Shown here piece after piece: positions 43,474 through 52,213 of a stretch of 64,000 nucleotides of DNA. The DNA comes from Pedobacter fastidiosus. Its GTDB lineage: Bacteria; Bacteroidota; Bacteroidia; Sphingobacteriales; Sphingobacteriaceae. Where the stretch lies: contig NZ_JACRYL010000001.1 of assembly GCF_014306625.1 (NCBI RefSeq), positions 47,917 to 111,916 on the forward strand. The letters are read 5' to 3'. Both the position numbers and the translations under genes were made by a program. Numbering within the stretch: the stretch's first letter is position 1; the number at the start of each line of letters is the position of its first letter. The notes beneath the pieces were generated by a model. The model did no database searches. It was not told the DNA's origin and saw only the letters and a program-made list of their open reading frames with translations.

Positions 43474-43590
43474 TAAACCTGATGGCAGCGAGCATCCCGA
43501 TATTTCATCGGGATAAAGCGGACAGCAGGGCTGCCATTCCCGATGGAAAACTGAGCACTCATTTACAAATATTTAACCTTGCTTACTGAA
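43474..43590 (+). repeat. Composite dispersed element, copy 4
   Basis: Left end TAAACCTGATGGCAGCGAGC, core hairpin ATCCCGATATTTCATCGGGAT, right end AAGCGGACAGCAGGGCTGCC then ACTGAGCACTC and AACCTTGCTTACTG. ATGGCAGC in the left end is complementary to GCTGCCAT in the right end. Confidence 0.65.
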
Positions 43591-43689
43591 AATTATTAAC
43601 TGAAAACTAAAAATGATACCTATTTTTGTGCTAAAATTGTTAGCTTTAATTATCCCGCCGAAATAAAGCAACCTAAAATCTTATTGCCG

Positions 43690-45957
43690 ATGCCACAATT
43701 AGAAGAAACATCTATGGCCGCAGAAATTGCGGCGAAATTTATTAATTACACTTCAAAACACGTTTTTTTAACCGGAAAGGCGGGAACGGGAAAAACCACT
43801 TTCTTGCGAAAACTGATAAAATTGACGCATAAAAAGGCTGTGATTTGTGCACCAACAGGTATCGCGGCAATCAATGCTTCAGGGGTTACTATTCACTCAC
43901 TTTTTCAGTTGCCGTTTGGTGCTTTCTTTCCGGATGCGGCAGGGAATATCATGAATCAGAACATCACTTTTAACTTCAATACGCCGCGAACGATTGTGAA
44001 GCACATGAATATGCAGGGCAATAAACGCAGGATGTTGCAGGAATTGGAACTGTTGGTTATTGATGAGGTGAGCATGTTGCGGGCCGATATGCTTGATGCC
44101 ATTGATTTTGCTTTGCGCTACATCCGAAGAAACAGAAATGTGCCTTTCGGTGGTGTCCAAGTATTATTTATCGGCGATTTGCACCAGCTTCCGCCAGTGG
44201 TAAAGAATGATGAATGGCGAGTGATGGCTGGTTTTTACAAAAGTATTTATTTCTTTGACGCCTTGGCTTTGCAGAATAATCCACCTGTTTACATTGAGTT
44301 GGATAAAATTTACCGTCAGGATGATGCGGTGTTTATTGATTTGTTGAATAACCTGCGCAATAACAAAATTACCCCAGAAGATACAGCTTTACTTCGCCAG
44401 CATTTTAAGCAAGATTTTAAACCTGCTGCAGATGAAAATTACATCACTTTAACAACGCATAACAACAAAGCCGATAACATCAATCGAGAAAGATTGACAC
44501 AACTTAAAACCAAATCTTACTTTTTCGATGCAAAAGTTACGGGCGAATTTAATGAGTACGCTTACCCGAACGAGAAAAGTTTAGAGCTGAAAGTCGGTGC
44601 GCAAGTAATGTTTATTAAAAACGACATGACTGCCGAGAAGCGTTATTACAACGGTAAAATCGGGGTTGTTCATCACATAACAAAAGATGTTATCGAAATA
44701 GAATTACCAGAAGAACGTACCGTGATTTCGGTTTCGCCATATACATGGGAAAACGTAAAATATAAATTGAACGAAGCCACCAACGAAATTGCGGAAAATG
44801 TTGCAGGCTCTTTTGTTCAATATCCGATTAAATTGGCTTGGGCGATTACGGTTCATAAAAGTCAGGGTTTAACTTTTGACAAGGCCATTATCGATGTTGG
44901 CGATGCCTTTGCGCCTGGACAAGCGTATGTTGCACTATCTCGTTTACGTTCGTTAAAAGGTTTGGTTTTAACATCGCACTTGCGTGAGAGTGGTTTACAA
45001 CAAGACCAGAATATTCATTATTTTTCGAGTACAAAGCAACCTGCTGAAGTTCTAACCGAGCAGATTAGTGTAGAGAGTTATGATTTTATCAGGACTTATT
45101 TATTAGCTGCTTTCGATTTGAACTTAATTAGATATTACATCAAAGAGCATCTGCAAACTTTTGACAAAGGAGAGAAATCAACAAAACAACATTATGATAA
45201 TTGGACGATGGAATTGTATGTTGACTTCCAGAAAATTACAGCAACAGCCGATACTTTTATCAATCAATTGAAAGGACTTTTTGCACAGCAAACGGAACAT
45301 ACTTTTTTCAATGTTTCTAAACGAGTAGAGGCTGCTTTAAAATATTTTAGTCCTTTAATTAAAGGCGTTTCTGATAAATTTTTAGCACATATAGAGAATG
45401 TTAAAGAAGAGAAACAGATTAAAACTTATATAACAGAGTTGCTGGAATTAGAGATTTTAGTTTATGAACAGTTGAAAAAGATGTACAAAAGTAAAGCTTT
45501 ACTTAAAGCTATAATTGATGGTAAGGAATTTAGCAAAGCAGATACAGATGCGTTATTGAATACTAGCGAGCGTAATGAGCAGTTGAAAAAAGCAATTCAG
45601 CTAAAGGGTGAGGTTTTGAAAGTAAAATCGGCAGTCGAGAAAAAGAAAAAAGAGCCTAAAATTGACACTAAACTCATCAGTTTTGAATTGTATAATCAGG
45701 GCAAAACTCTAGACGAGATTGCTAAAGAGCGTGGTTTCTCGGTTACCACAATTGAGGGGCATTTGGCTTATTATGTTTCTACGCAACAACTGGACGTAAC
45801 CAAATTGGTTAAGGCCAACAAAATCAAAAACATTTCTGATGCTGTTGAAAGCCAGAAAACAAAATCGATGGCTACAATTCGGGAGTTTTTAGGGAAAGAT
45901 TATTCTTTTGGTGAGATTAAGCTGGTATTGGCGTCGCTGTTTCCATCGGAGGAGTAG
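43690..45957 (+). CDS. PIF1/RecD2-like helicase with C-terminal HTH domain
   Basis: 755 residues from ATG 43690 (TTG 43684 adds two). Walker A GKAGTGKTTFLRKL near 30, APTGIAAINASG, Walker B LLVIDEVSMLRADM near 125, GDLHQLPPV near 165, and motif VI AWAITVHKSQGLTFD with YVALSRLRS near 390-425 define a superfamily 1B PIF1-like DNA helicase. From about 470 it is helical, with a RecQ-C/HTH-like FELYNQGKTLDEIAKERGFS near 665. It likely remodels DNA forks or G-quadruplexes; no partner genes are nearby. Confidence 0.88.
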   Translation: MPQLEETSMAAEIAAKFINYTSKHVFLTGKAGTGKTTFLRKLIKLTHKKAVICAPTGIAAINASGVTIHSLFQLPFGAFFPDAAGNIMNQNITFNFNTPRTIVKHMNMQGNKRRMLQELELLVIDEVSMLRADMLDAIDFALRYIRRNRNVPFGGVQVLFIGDLHQLPPVVKNDEWRVMAGFYKSIYFFDALALQNNPPVYIELDKIYRQDDAVFIDLLNNLRNNKITPEDTALLRQHFKQDFKPAADENYITLTTHNNKADNINRERLTQLKTKSYFFDAKVTGEFNEYAYPNEKSLELKVGAQVMFIKNDMTAEKRYYNGKIGVVHHITKDVIEIELPEERTVISVSPYTWENVKYKLNEATNEIAENVAGSFVQYPIKLAWAITVHKSQGLTFDKAIIDVGDAFAPGQAYVALSRLRSLKGLVLTSHLRESGLQQDQNIHYFSSTKQPAEVLTEQISVESYDFIRTYLLAAFDLNLIRYYIKEHLQTFDKGEKSTKQHYDNWTMELYVDFQKITATADTFINQLKGLFAQQTEHTFFNVSKRVEAALKYFSPLIKGVSDKFLAHIENVKEEKQIKTYITELLELEILVYEQLKKMYKSKALLKAIIDGKEFSKADTDALLNTSERNEQLKKAIQLKGEVLKVKSAVEKKKKEPKIDTKLISFELYNQGKTLDEIAKERGFSVTTIEGHLAYYVSTQQLDVTKLVKANKIKNISDAVESQKTKSMATIREFLGKDYSFGEIKLVLASLFPSEE

Positions 45958-45961
45958 GGTT

Positions 45962-46076
45962 TTTACCACAGAGCACACAGAGTAAGGTCACGGAGAACAC
46001 AAAGAGTGATGGTTAACCTAAAAAAGATTTTTGATTTTTTTTTAAATGAAGAGTTTTCCCTTTACCACAGAGTTAG
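45962..46076. repeat. Left flank: TTACCACAGAGCACACAGAG repeats
   Basis: TTTACCACAGAGCACACAGA at 45962 and TTTACCACAGAGTTAGG at 46060, separated by CACGGAGAACACAAAGAG. They form inverted ends with the repeats after the GxxExxY gene. Confidence 0.75.
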
Positions 46077-46091
46077 GTGCAAAAAAACACA

Positions 46092-46475
46092 ATGGATATG
46101 GAAGAAGATTTATTAACCAGAACCATTATTGGTTTAGCAATCGAGGTTCATAAAGTGCTTGGACCTGGTTTACTTGAAAGCGCCTATAAAGAGTGCTTGT
46201 TTTATAAAATTGCTAAAGCAGGGTTTATAGTTGAAAGAGAAAAAGCAATGCCAATTGTTTTTGAAGATATCAAATTAGACTGTGGTTATCGTATCGATAT
46301 TCTTATTGAAAACACCTTGGTTTTAGAACTGAAAAGTATAGAATCCTTAACTGATATTCATTTGGCGCAAACTTTAACCTATATGAAATTAGGTAGTTAT
46401 AGATTTGGTTTACTAATGAACTTTAATGTTTTGAGATTGAAAGATGGAATCAAGCGAGTGGTAAATGGCTATTAA
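46092..46475 (+). CDS. GxxExxY family protein, PD-(D/E)XK nuclease-like
   Basis: 127 residues from ATG 46092. The name-giving motif is GLLESAY near residue 28, followed by ECLFYKIAKAGF and a nuclease-like core RIDILI ... LVLELKS (Asp, Glu, Lys) near 72-90, then DIHLAQTLTYMKLGSYRFGLLMNFN. The family (TIGR04256) is scattered and multi-copy in many genomes; activity is unknown. A GTG at 46077 lies in the flanking repeat and is an unlikely start. The gene sits between inverted CACAGAG-type repeats, like a small mobile cassette. Confidence 0.85.
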   Translation: MDMEEDLLTRTIIGLAIEVHKVLGPGLLESAYKECLFYKIAKAGFIVEREKAMPIVFEDIKLDCGYRIDILIENTLVLELKSIESLTDIHLAQTLTYMKLGSYRFGLLMNFNVLRLKDGIKRVVNGY

Positions 46476-46570
46476 AATTACTCTGTTTCCTCTGTGAAAA
46501 CTCGGTGCACTCTGTGGTTAAATTACTTCGTTAACTCTGTGTAAATCTTTGTGCCCTCTGTGGTAAGAAA
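46476..46570. repeat. Right flank: CTCTGTGGTTAA-type repeats
   Basis: ACTCTGTTTCCTCTGTGAAA, GGTGCACTCTGTGGTTAA and TTTGTGCCCTCTGTGGTAAG, the inverse of the left-flank words. The repeat runs into the reading frame upstream of the SprT-like gene. Confidence 0.75.
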
Positions 46571-46595
46571 TACAAAAATCCTTACCTTAGCATTC

Positions 46596-47204
46596 GTGGA
46601 GAAAGTTAAACTTTTAGCGCAATACATGCCAGAACCTGCGGCGCCGTTAATTGCAAAGTGGATAGATTATTTTCAGTGTGAGTTTAAAATCGCTAAAACA
46701 CGTTCTACAAAACTTGGCGATTACCGTCATCCTTATCGAGACAAAGGTCATCGTATTTCTGTAAACTTCAACTTAAATAATTATGCATTTCTAGTTACTA
46801 CCGTTCATGAGTTTGCACATCTTTTAACCTGGAACGATTTTAAGAATAAGGTTAAACCTCATGGTTCTGAATGGAAAAAAAACTTCCAACGGATGATGGT
46901 TCCTTTTTTTGAGTTAAATATTTTTCCTGAGGATATACATAAAGCGATTGATAATTATATGTCGAATCCTGCGGCTTCAAGTTGCTCGGATTTACATTTA
47001 TCACGAGCATTAAAAAAGTACGATTCTAGTAAAACCGAAACTATACATTTAGAGCAATTGCCGATTAACACCATCTTCAAAATTAAAGACGGGAGAAGAT
47101 TTACTAAAGGCGAACGGATTAGAAAACGCTATCGTTGTATTTGTTTGGATGATAAGCGAATTTATCTATTTAACCCATTGGCAGAGGTTTTTGTAGTGGA
47201 GTAG
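46596..47204 (+). CDS. SprT-like zinc metalloprotease-fold protein
   Basis: 202 residues if the GTG at 46596 is used (VEKVKLLAQYMPEP). An earlier GTG at 46551 would add 15 residues encoded by the CACAGAG repeat, so it is rejected. The SprT/Spartan-like motif TTVHEFAHLLTW (HExxH) is near residue 70, with HGSEWKKNFQRMM after it. The C-terminal half is basic (KGERIRKRYRC). Family members bind DNA and some degrade DNA-protein crosslinks; this member's substrate is unknown. Confidence 0.83.
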   Translation: MEKVKLLAQYMPEPAAPLIAKWIDYFQCEFKIAKTRSTKLGDYRHPYRDKGHRISVNFNLNNYAFLVTTVHEFAHLLTWNDFKNKVKPHGSEWKKNFQRMMVPFFELNIFPEDIHKAIDNYMSNPAASSCSDLHLSRALKKYDSSKTETIHLEQLPINTIFKIKDGRRFTKGERIRKRYRCICLDDKRIYLFNPLAEVFVVE

Positions 47205-47251
47205 AGATGTACCAATTATAAAATGCTAAACTAATTACTTAACTTTAAGTT

Positions 47252-47488
47252 ATGGAACAAATCTTCGACCGTATTTACATAGACAGTGATATTTGTAATG
47301 GAAAGCCAATTATAAGAGGAAAAAGAATTACTGTACAAACTATAATGGAATATTTGTCTGCTGGTGAAACTGTAGATGAAATTTTAAAACAATACCCATC
47401 ATTAGTAGCTGAAGATATCACCGCTTGTATGCGTTATGCAACTGAATTAATGAACCATAGCTTTATTATTAAACAAGCTGTTGCTTAA
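47252..47488 (+). CDS. DUF433 antitoxin
   Basis: 78 residues; the DUF433 signature DSDICNGKPIIRGKRITVQ with a helix-turn-helix LSAGETVDEILKQYPSL marks the antitoxin of DUF433/DUF5615 pairs. The stop overlaps the next start (TAATG). Confidence 0.88.
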   Translation: MEQIFDRIYIDSDICNGKPIIRGKRITVQTIMEYLSAGETVDEILKQYPSLVAEDITACMRYATELMNHSFIIKQAVA

Positions 47489-47832
47489 TGGAGCATAAAT
47501 TTCTAATTGATGTTAATCTCCCTCGTTTTTTTTCTTTGTGGCATAGCGAAGAATATATTCATCAATATGAACTTGGCGATGAATGGCCCGATTCGATAAT
47601 TTGGAAATACGCTAAAGATCATCATTTAACAATTGTAACAAAAGATAGCGATTTCTCTTCTCGAATACTGATGCATTTACCACCACCAAAAATAATTCAT
47701 ATAAGATTGGGTAATATGAAAATGGCTCAATTCTATGACACACTAAAGACTTTATGGCCTGAAATCATTCAACTTAATAAAGATTATAAATTAGTTAATG
47801 TGTTTATAGATAGAATCGAAGGAGTAATGTAG
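47488..47832 (+). CDS. DUF5615 PIN-like toxin
   Basis: 114 residues. FLIDVNLPRF, the WPDSIIWKYAKDHHLTIVTKD block and DSDF acidic residues match DUF5615, a PIN-like RNase fold. It is paired with the DUF433 gene through a one-base overlap. Its stop codon directly abuts the stop of the convergent adenine deaminase gene, with no terminator between. Confidence 0.87.
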   Translation: MEHKFLIDVNLPRFFSLWHSEEYIHQYELGDEWPDSIIWKYAKDHHLTIVTKDSDFSSRILMHLPPPKIIHIRLGNMKMAQFYDTLKTLWPEIIQLNKDYKLVNVFIDRIEGVM

Positions 47833-49470
47833 CTAAACAAATTTAAACTCATCGCCATCAAACAAACCCTTATCGCTTAACTTTAAATGTGGAATAACAA
47901 GTAAAGCCATAAAAGAAAGCGTCATAAAAGGAGCAACCAAGGTTGAGCCTAATTCTTTAGCGAATTTATCAATCGAAGTATAACATTCGGCAACTTTAAA
48001 CCCATTCTGATTGCTCATTAAACCCGCAACAGGTAAAGGCAAAATATCTTCTTTCCCATTTCCCAAAGCAACTACACCTCCAGTTTCCTTAATCACTAAA
48101 TTAACCGCATCGCAAATGCTTTTATCATCGACACCAACCGCAATAATGTTATGACTATCGTGTGCAACACTCGACGCTATAGCACCAGTTTTTAATCCGA
48201 AGTTTTTAACAAATGAAACTGCAATCGGTGCATCATGATAACGGTTAACAACAACCATTTTCAAAACATCGTTTTCTGCATCGCTGATAATATTTTTATT
48301 TAAAATCTTTGGTTCTGAAGAAAGGCGGTTTGTAATCAACTGACCATCTAATGCCTCAATTACTGGAATTTCTTCTTGTCCTGAGAATAGGTAAGCAAAA
48401 TCTTCTTCCTTTTTAAAACTACAATCGAAATGATTTACAGATTCCCGATCATCAATATGTTTTACCCAATCTCCAACAACTTTGCCATTTTCTGCAAGCA
48501 GAATACCGTCAATATAAGTTTGTTTTACTTTAAAGTTTTTTAAATCTTCAATTACGATAAAATCGGCATAATCGCCAACTTGCAGTTGACCAACATCTAA
48601 TTTATAATGAAGAATAGGGTTAATACATGCGGCTTGAAGCACCTTAAAAATATCAATTCCTTTTGCAACGGCTCTTGCGCAAAGCTGATTTATATGACTT
48701 TCAACTAAGCTATCAGGGTGTTTATCGTCACTGCAAAACATCATCATTTCTGGCCAGTCGTTTAGCAAATCGATAAGCGCCTCGAAGTTTTTAGCAGCAC
48801 TTCCCTCACGAATAAGGATTTTCATTCCTCGTTCTAGTTTATCTAAAGCTTCTTCAGACGTGAAACATTCATGATCCGTAGAAATTCCTGCATCAATATA
48901 TTGTTGAACAGCATCGCCACGTAAACCAGGCGCATGCCCATCAACAGGTTTGCCTAATTCGTATGCAGCAGCAATCTTTTTTAAAACTTCTTCATCCTTA
49001 TAAAGTACACCAGGAAAATTCATCATTTCACTCAAGTACTTTATTTCAGGCCGTTCTAAAAGTGCCTTAACATCATCGTGATTTAATTCAGCACCAGCAG
49101 TTTCAAAAATAGTTGCAGGAACACAACTTGGAGCGCCAAAATTAAATTTGAAAGGAACAGTATTGCCGTTCTCGATCATAAATTCAACACCTTCCATACC
49201 ACAAACGTTAGCAATTTCGTGTGGGTCGCTGATAGTTGAAACTGTTCCATGCACAACAGCGAGCCTTGCAAATTCGCTTGGAATTAACATGCTGCTCTCA
49301 ATGTGAACATGGCTATCGATAAAACCTGGGAGGATAAAATGAGTATTATCCTTAGCCTCTGATATTTTATTTATAGATTTTATCTTTCCATCTTCTACTT
49401 CTACTTCGCCAAAGAAAATATTTCGCTTTGTGATATCAACTATGTTTCCCTCGACTTTAAAATTGCTCAT
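47833..49470 (-). CDS. ade: Adenine deaminase
   Basis: 545 residues. It converts adenine to hypoxanthine and ammonia in purine salvage. Amidohydrolase motif [13 protein letters not shown] near 50, [15 protein letters not shown] near 82, GHAPGL near 178, [13 protein letters not shown] near 245 and the C-terminal Ade domain ([34 protein letters not shown]) match bacterial Ade of the two-metal amidohydrolase type. Length is normal. Monocistronic as far as seen. Confidence 0.95.
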   Translation of the reverse strand: MSNFKVEGNIVDITKRNIFFGEVEVEDGKIKSINKISEAKDNTHFILPGFIDSHVHIESSMLIPSEFARLAVVHGTVSTISDPHEIANVCGMEGVEFMIENGNTVPFKFNFGAPSCVPATIFETAGAELNHDDVKALLERPEIKYLSEMMNFPGVLYKDEEVLKKIAAAYELGKPVDGHAPGLRGDAVQQYIDAGISTDHECFTSEEALDKLERGMKILIREGSAAKNFEALIDLLNDWPEMMMFCSDDKHPDSLVESHINQLCARAVAKGIDIFKVLQAACINPILHYKLDVGQLQVGDYADFIVIEDLKNFKVKQTYIDGILLAENGKVVGDWVKHIDDRESVNHFDCSFKKEEDFAYLFSGQEEIPVIEALDGQLITNRLSSEPKILNKNIISDAENDVLKMVVVNRYHDAPIAVSFVKNFGLKTGAIASSVAHDSHNIIAVGVDDKSICDAVNLVIKETGGVVALGNGKEDILPLPVAGLMSNQNGFKVAECYTSIDKFAKELGSTLVAPFMTLSFMALLVIPHLKLSDKGLFDGDEFKFV

Positions 49471-49572
49471 CTGTTGTTTAACTGTATAATTTATTTGAAT
49501 CGGTTAATTGCTTAACTGGTCAATGCGGTAAATGCATTTAACCAATTTTACATTTAAACAAATAACCAAAAC

Positions 49573-51549
49573 TCAATATTTCAATAATTTTTCAATTGTT
49601 TCTGCTAATCTAGATTTAGCGAGAAAATCTTCTTCCAGCACTTTACTCATTGGAATTGCCGTATCTAAACTGGCGCATCGCAAAACTGGTGCATCGAGAT
49701 ATTGAAAACAATGTTCGCCAATCCATGCAGAAATTTCAGCACCAAAACCATTGGTAAGTGTGTCTTCATGAAGAATTAAAACCCTTCCTGTAGCCTTAAC
49801 TGCATCTTCAACGGTTTCCTTATCCCACGGCTGTAAGGTCCTTAAATCGATTAAAGTTGCATCCTTTTCAGGGTTGTTCCTTAAATATTCCAATGCCCAA
49901 TGAACGCCTAAACCATAAGTAATAATCGTGAATTTATTTCCCTTTGCAAGCGTAACGGCTTTACCAATTTCAGTGGTGTAATAACCATCAGGAATAGAAG
50001 CTGTTAAACTTCGGTATAAATATTTATGTTCAAAATATAAAACTGGATTTGGGTCTTCAATAGCAGCCAATAGCAAACCTTTTGCATCTTCAGGAAAAGC
50101 TGGATATACTATTTTTAGTCCAGGAGTTTTGGTAAACCAAGCTTCATTACTTTGTGAATGAAAAGGTCCTGCGCCCGTTCCTGCACCTGTAGGCATTCGA
50201 ACCACTACATCGGCCTTTTCTCCCCAACGATAATGTGTTTTAGCCAAATTATTTACAATTTGGTTAAAGCCAACCGTTACAAAATCTGCAAATTGCATTT
50301 CTACAACTGCTTTATAGCCATTTATGGATAAGCCTAAGCCTGCACCAACAATTGCCGATTCGCAAATAGGGGTATTTCGAACTCTTCCTTTTCCATATTT
50401 TGCAGTAATGCCATCTGTAATTTTAAAGGCGCCACCATAATCGGCAATATCCTGACCCATTAAAACGAGGTTGGGATATTTTTGCATCGCCAAATCTAAG
50501 CCATCGGTTATCGCATCTAAATATCTTTTTTCTGTGGAGGAGTGACTTGGTGCAATTACCTGTTGCTCGTAAGGAAAATACATATCTGTCTCTTCTAAAA
50601 CAGAATTTGCTTCTGGCTCCGGTTCTTCAAAAGCTTCTTCAACCTCTAGTTCTATATCTCTTTTAAGTTGAATTTTGAGATCTATAACTAAATCTGATGT
50701 TAAAATATTTTGCTCAATTAAATACTGTTCGTAATTATTTAAAGGGTCCTTTTTCTCCCATTCATCAAATAATTCTTGTGGAACATACTTCGTCCCAGAA
50801 GCTTCTTCATGTCCACGCATTCTAAAAGTTAAACATTCAATTAAAACCGGGCGAGGGTTTTTACGCAAATCAGTAGCTAATCGGTTAATGGTATCATAAA
50901 CTTCCAGAATATTGTTTCCATCAATTTGGATGCCCTCAATGCCGTAGCCAATTGCTTTATCAACTAAGTTTTTGCATTTAAACTGTTCTGATTTTGGAGT
51001 TGATAATCCGTAACCGTTGTTTTCAATTATAAAAATAACTGGCAGATCCCAAACGGCAGCAACGTTGACCGCTTCATGGAAATCGCCCTCACTGGTTGCA
51101 CCTTCGCCAGTGTAAACCAATGTTACTTTTTGTTTATTGGCCAAAACATCAGCCAAAGCAATCCCATCGGCCAAAGCCATTTGCGGACCGAGATGCGAAA
51201 TCATCCCGATAATTTTATAATCTTGAGTGCCAAAATGAAAGGAGCGGTCGCGGCCTTTGGTAAAGCCCGAAAGCTTACCTTGCCATTGTGCCATTAATTT
51301 TTTTAAAGGAATATCTCGAGTAGTAAAAACACCCAGATTACGGTGCATCGGCAAGATATATTCATCGCTCTGCATAGCCATTGTACTGCCAACTGCAATT
51401 GCTTCTTGGCCGATTCCTGAAAACCATTTGCCAATTCTACCTTGACGCAAAAGCTTCAGCATTTTTTCCTCAACCATTCGAGGGTAAAGCAATCTTTGGT
51501 ATAAATTCAGTAAGAATTTGTCGTCTTTATCGCCGCGGTTGAAGTGCAT
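49573..51549 (-). CDS. Fused alpha/beta E1 component of a 2-oxoacid dehydrogenase
   Basis: 658 residues. N-terminal E1-alpha half (about 1-310) with the TPP motif TGEGATSEGDFHEAVN ... IENNGYGLST; C-terminal E1-beta half (about 335-658) with LMGQDIADYGGAFKIT, VEMQFADFVTVGFNQIVNN and the transketolase C-terminal domain. The fusion of both subunits in one chain is common in Bacteroidota. The substrate is probably branched-chain 2-oxoacids (2-oxoisovalerate type) rather than pyruvate, but this is inferred. E2 and E3 genes are not nearby. Confidence 0.9.
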   Translation of the reverse strand: MHFNRGDKDDKFLLNLYQRLLYPRMVEEKMLKLLRQGRIGKWFSGIGQEAIAVGSTMAMQSDEYILPMHRNLGVFTTRDIPLKKLMAQWQGKLSGFTKGRDRSFHFGTQDYKIIGMISHLGPQMALADGIALADVLANKQKVTLVYTGEGATSEGDFHEAVNVAAVWDLPVIFIIENNGYGLSTPKSEQFKCKNLVDKAIGYGIEGIQIDGNNILEVYDTINRLATDLRKNPRPVLIECLTFRMRGHEEASGTKYVPQELFDEWEKKDPLNNYEQYLIEQNILTSDLVIDLKIQLKRDIELEVEEAFEEPEPEANSVLEETDMYFPYEQQVIAPSHSSTEKRYLDAITDGLDLAMQKYPNLVLMGQDIADYGGAFKITDGITAKYGKGRVRNTPICESAIVGAGLGLSINGYKAVVEMQFADFVTVGFNQIVNNLAKTHYRWGEKADVVVRMPTGAGTGAGPFHSQSNEAWFTKTPGLKIVYPAFPEDAKGLLLAAIEDPNPVLYFEHKYLYRSLTASIPDGYYTTEIGKAVTLAKGNKFTIITYGLGVHWALEYLRNNPEKDATLIDLRTLQPWDKETVEDAVKATGRVLILHEDTLTNGFGAEISAWIGEHCFQYLDAPVLRCASLDTAIPMSKVLEEDFLAKSRLAETIEKLLKY

Positions 51550-51567
51550 ATAAATTCAGGTAAAAAA

Positions 51568-51957
51568 TTACGAAATATCCCAAGGATTAAGTATTTCCAA
51601 GGTTTCGATTTTATTAAAATCTGCAGTATTTCTTGTAATTAGGGTGAGGTTGTGCACAACTGCTGTGGCAGCAATTATGGCATCGGGAAGTTTGATTTTG
51701 TTGAGCTTGCAAATTGCGATAGTTATTTCAACGATGTCATCTGTCAAACTAAAAATATTGCTCGATTGTACAAAATCTATCAAAGTCTTGTAGGTTTCAT
51801 TTGATTGATTGAATCTTAAGACTTCGATTTTATTTATTACTGATATGTTCGGGACGCTATCGATAATCGGATGCATAAAAAGCATTCCATTGTTCTCAAT
51901 TTTCCCATCCAAATAACCGATTATAACATTGGTGTCGATTAAAAATCCCTTTCCCAT
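51568..51957 (-). CDS. PIN-domain toxin (VapC-like)
   Basis: 129 residues. PIN acidic residues: Asp in [14 protein letters not shown] (residue 8), Glu in INKIEVLRF near 44, Asp in [11 protein letters not shown] near 95, and Asp near 115 in TRNTADF. VapC toxins cleave tRNA or rRNA. Its start overlaps the antitoxin end by 19 bp. The gene ends 18 bp upstream of the E1 dehydrogenase start. Confidence 0.88.
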   Translation of the reverse strand: MGKGFLIDTNVIIGYLDGKIENNGMLFMHPIIDSVPNISVINKIEVLRFNQSNETYKTLIDFVQSSNIFSLTDDIVEITIAICKLNKIKLPDAIIAATAVVHNLTLITRNTADFNKIETLEILNPWDIS

Positions 51958-52160
51958 TCGTTTCTGCTATCTTTTATATGTTGTTGAAAATCCTCGTATT
52001 CCTGATTGGTAAGGTTTAACGACCCAGCAAATTTTTTAGAAAGACTTTCTTTAGGTTTTATATTTTTTTGTAAAACCTTAACAATGTTCAAAGCTTCTAA
52101 GTCTTCAATTAGTTTATAAGCTTTTTCATTATTAATTTGTAGCAAAATAGTTTCCATCAA
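51939..52160 (-). CDS. VapB-like antitoxin
   Basis: 73 residues, predicted helical, [21 protein letters not shown] then a linker and [14 protein letters not shown]. The position immediately upstream of and overlapping a PIN toxin marks it as the antitoxin. The DNA-binding type is not clear. Confidence 0.8.
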   Translation of the reverse strand: MMETILLQINNEKAYKLIEDLEALNIVKVLQKNIKPKESLSKKFAGSLNLTNQEYEDFQQHIKDSRNEWERDF

Positions 52161-52213
52161 TTTGATTATAACATATATATCAAATATACAAAATTTAGAC
52201 TGCCAATTAAGGT

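Larger units (their letters stand above)
42903..43689. other. Gene-free 0.8 kb region made largely of repeats
   Basis: No credible ORF. From left: a TTGGTTAACTG / GGTTAATTG tract (43005-43040), composite element copy 3 inverted (43091-43251) with a family C hairpin in its core, the CCCCTCCTAAATTAGGAGGGG palindrome, an imperfect CCTCCCTA / TAGGGGG hairpin near 43420, and composite copy 4 (43474-43590). Confidence 0.7.

Noticed and set aside
46551..46595. Earlier GTG start for the SprT-like gene
   Set aside because: It lies inside the CTCTGTGGTAAG repeat; the family alignment begins at the GTG at 46596.
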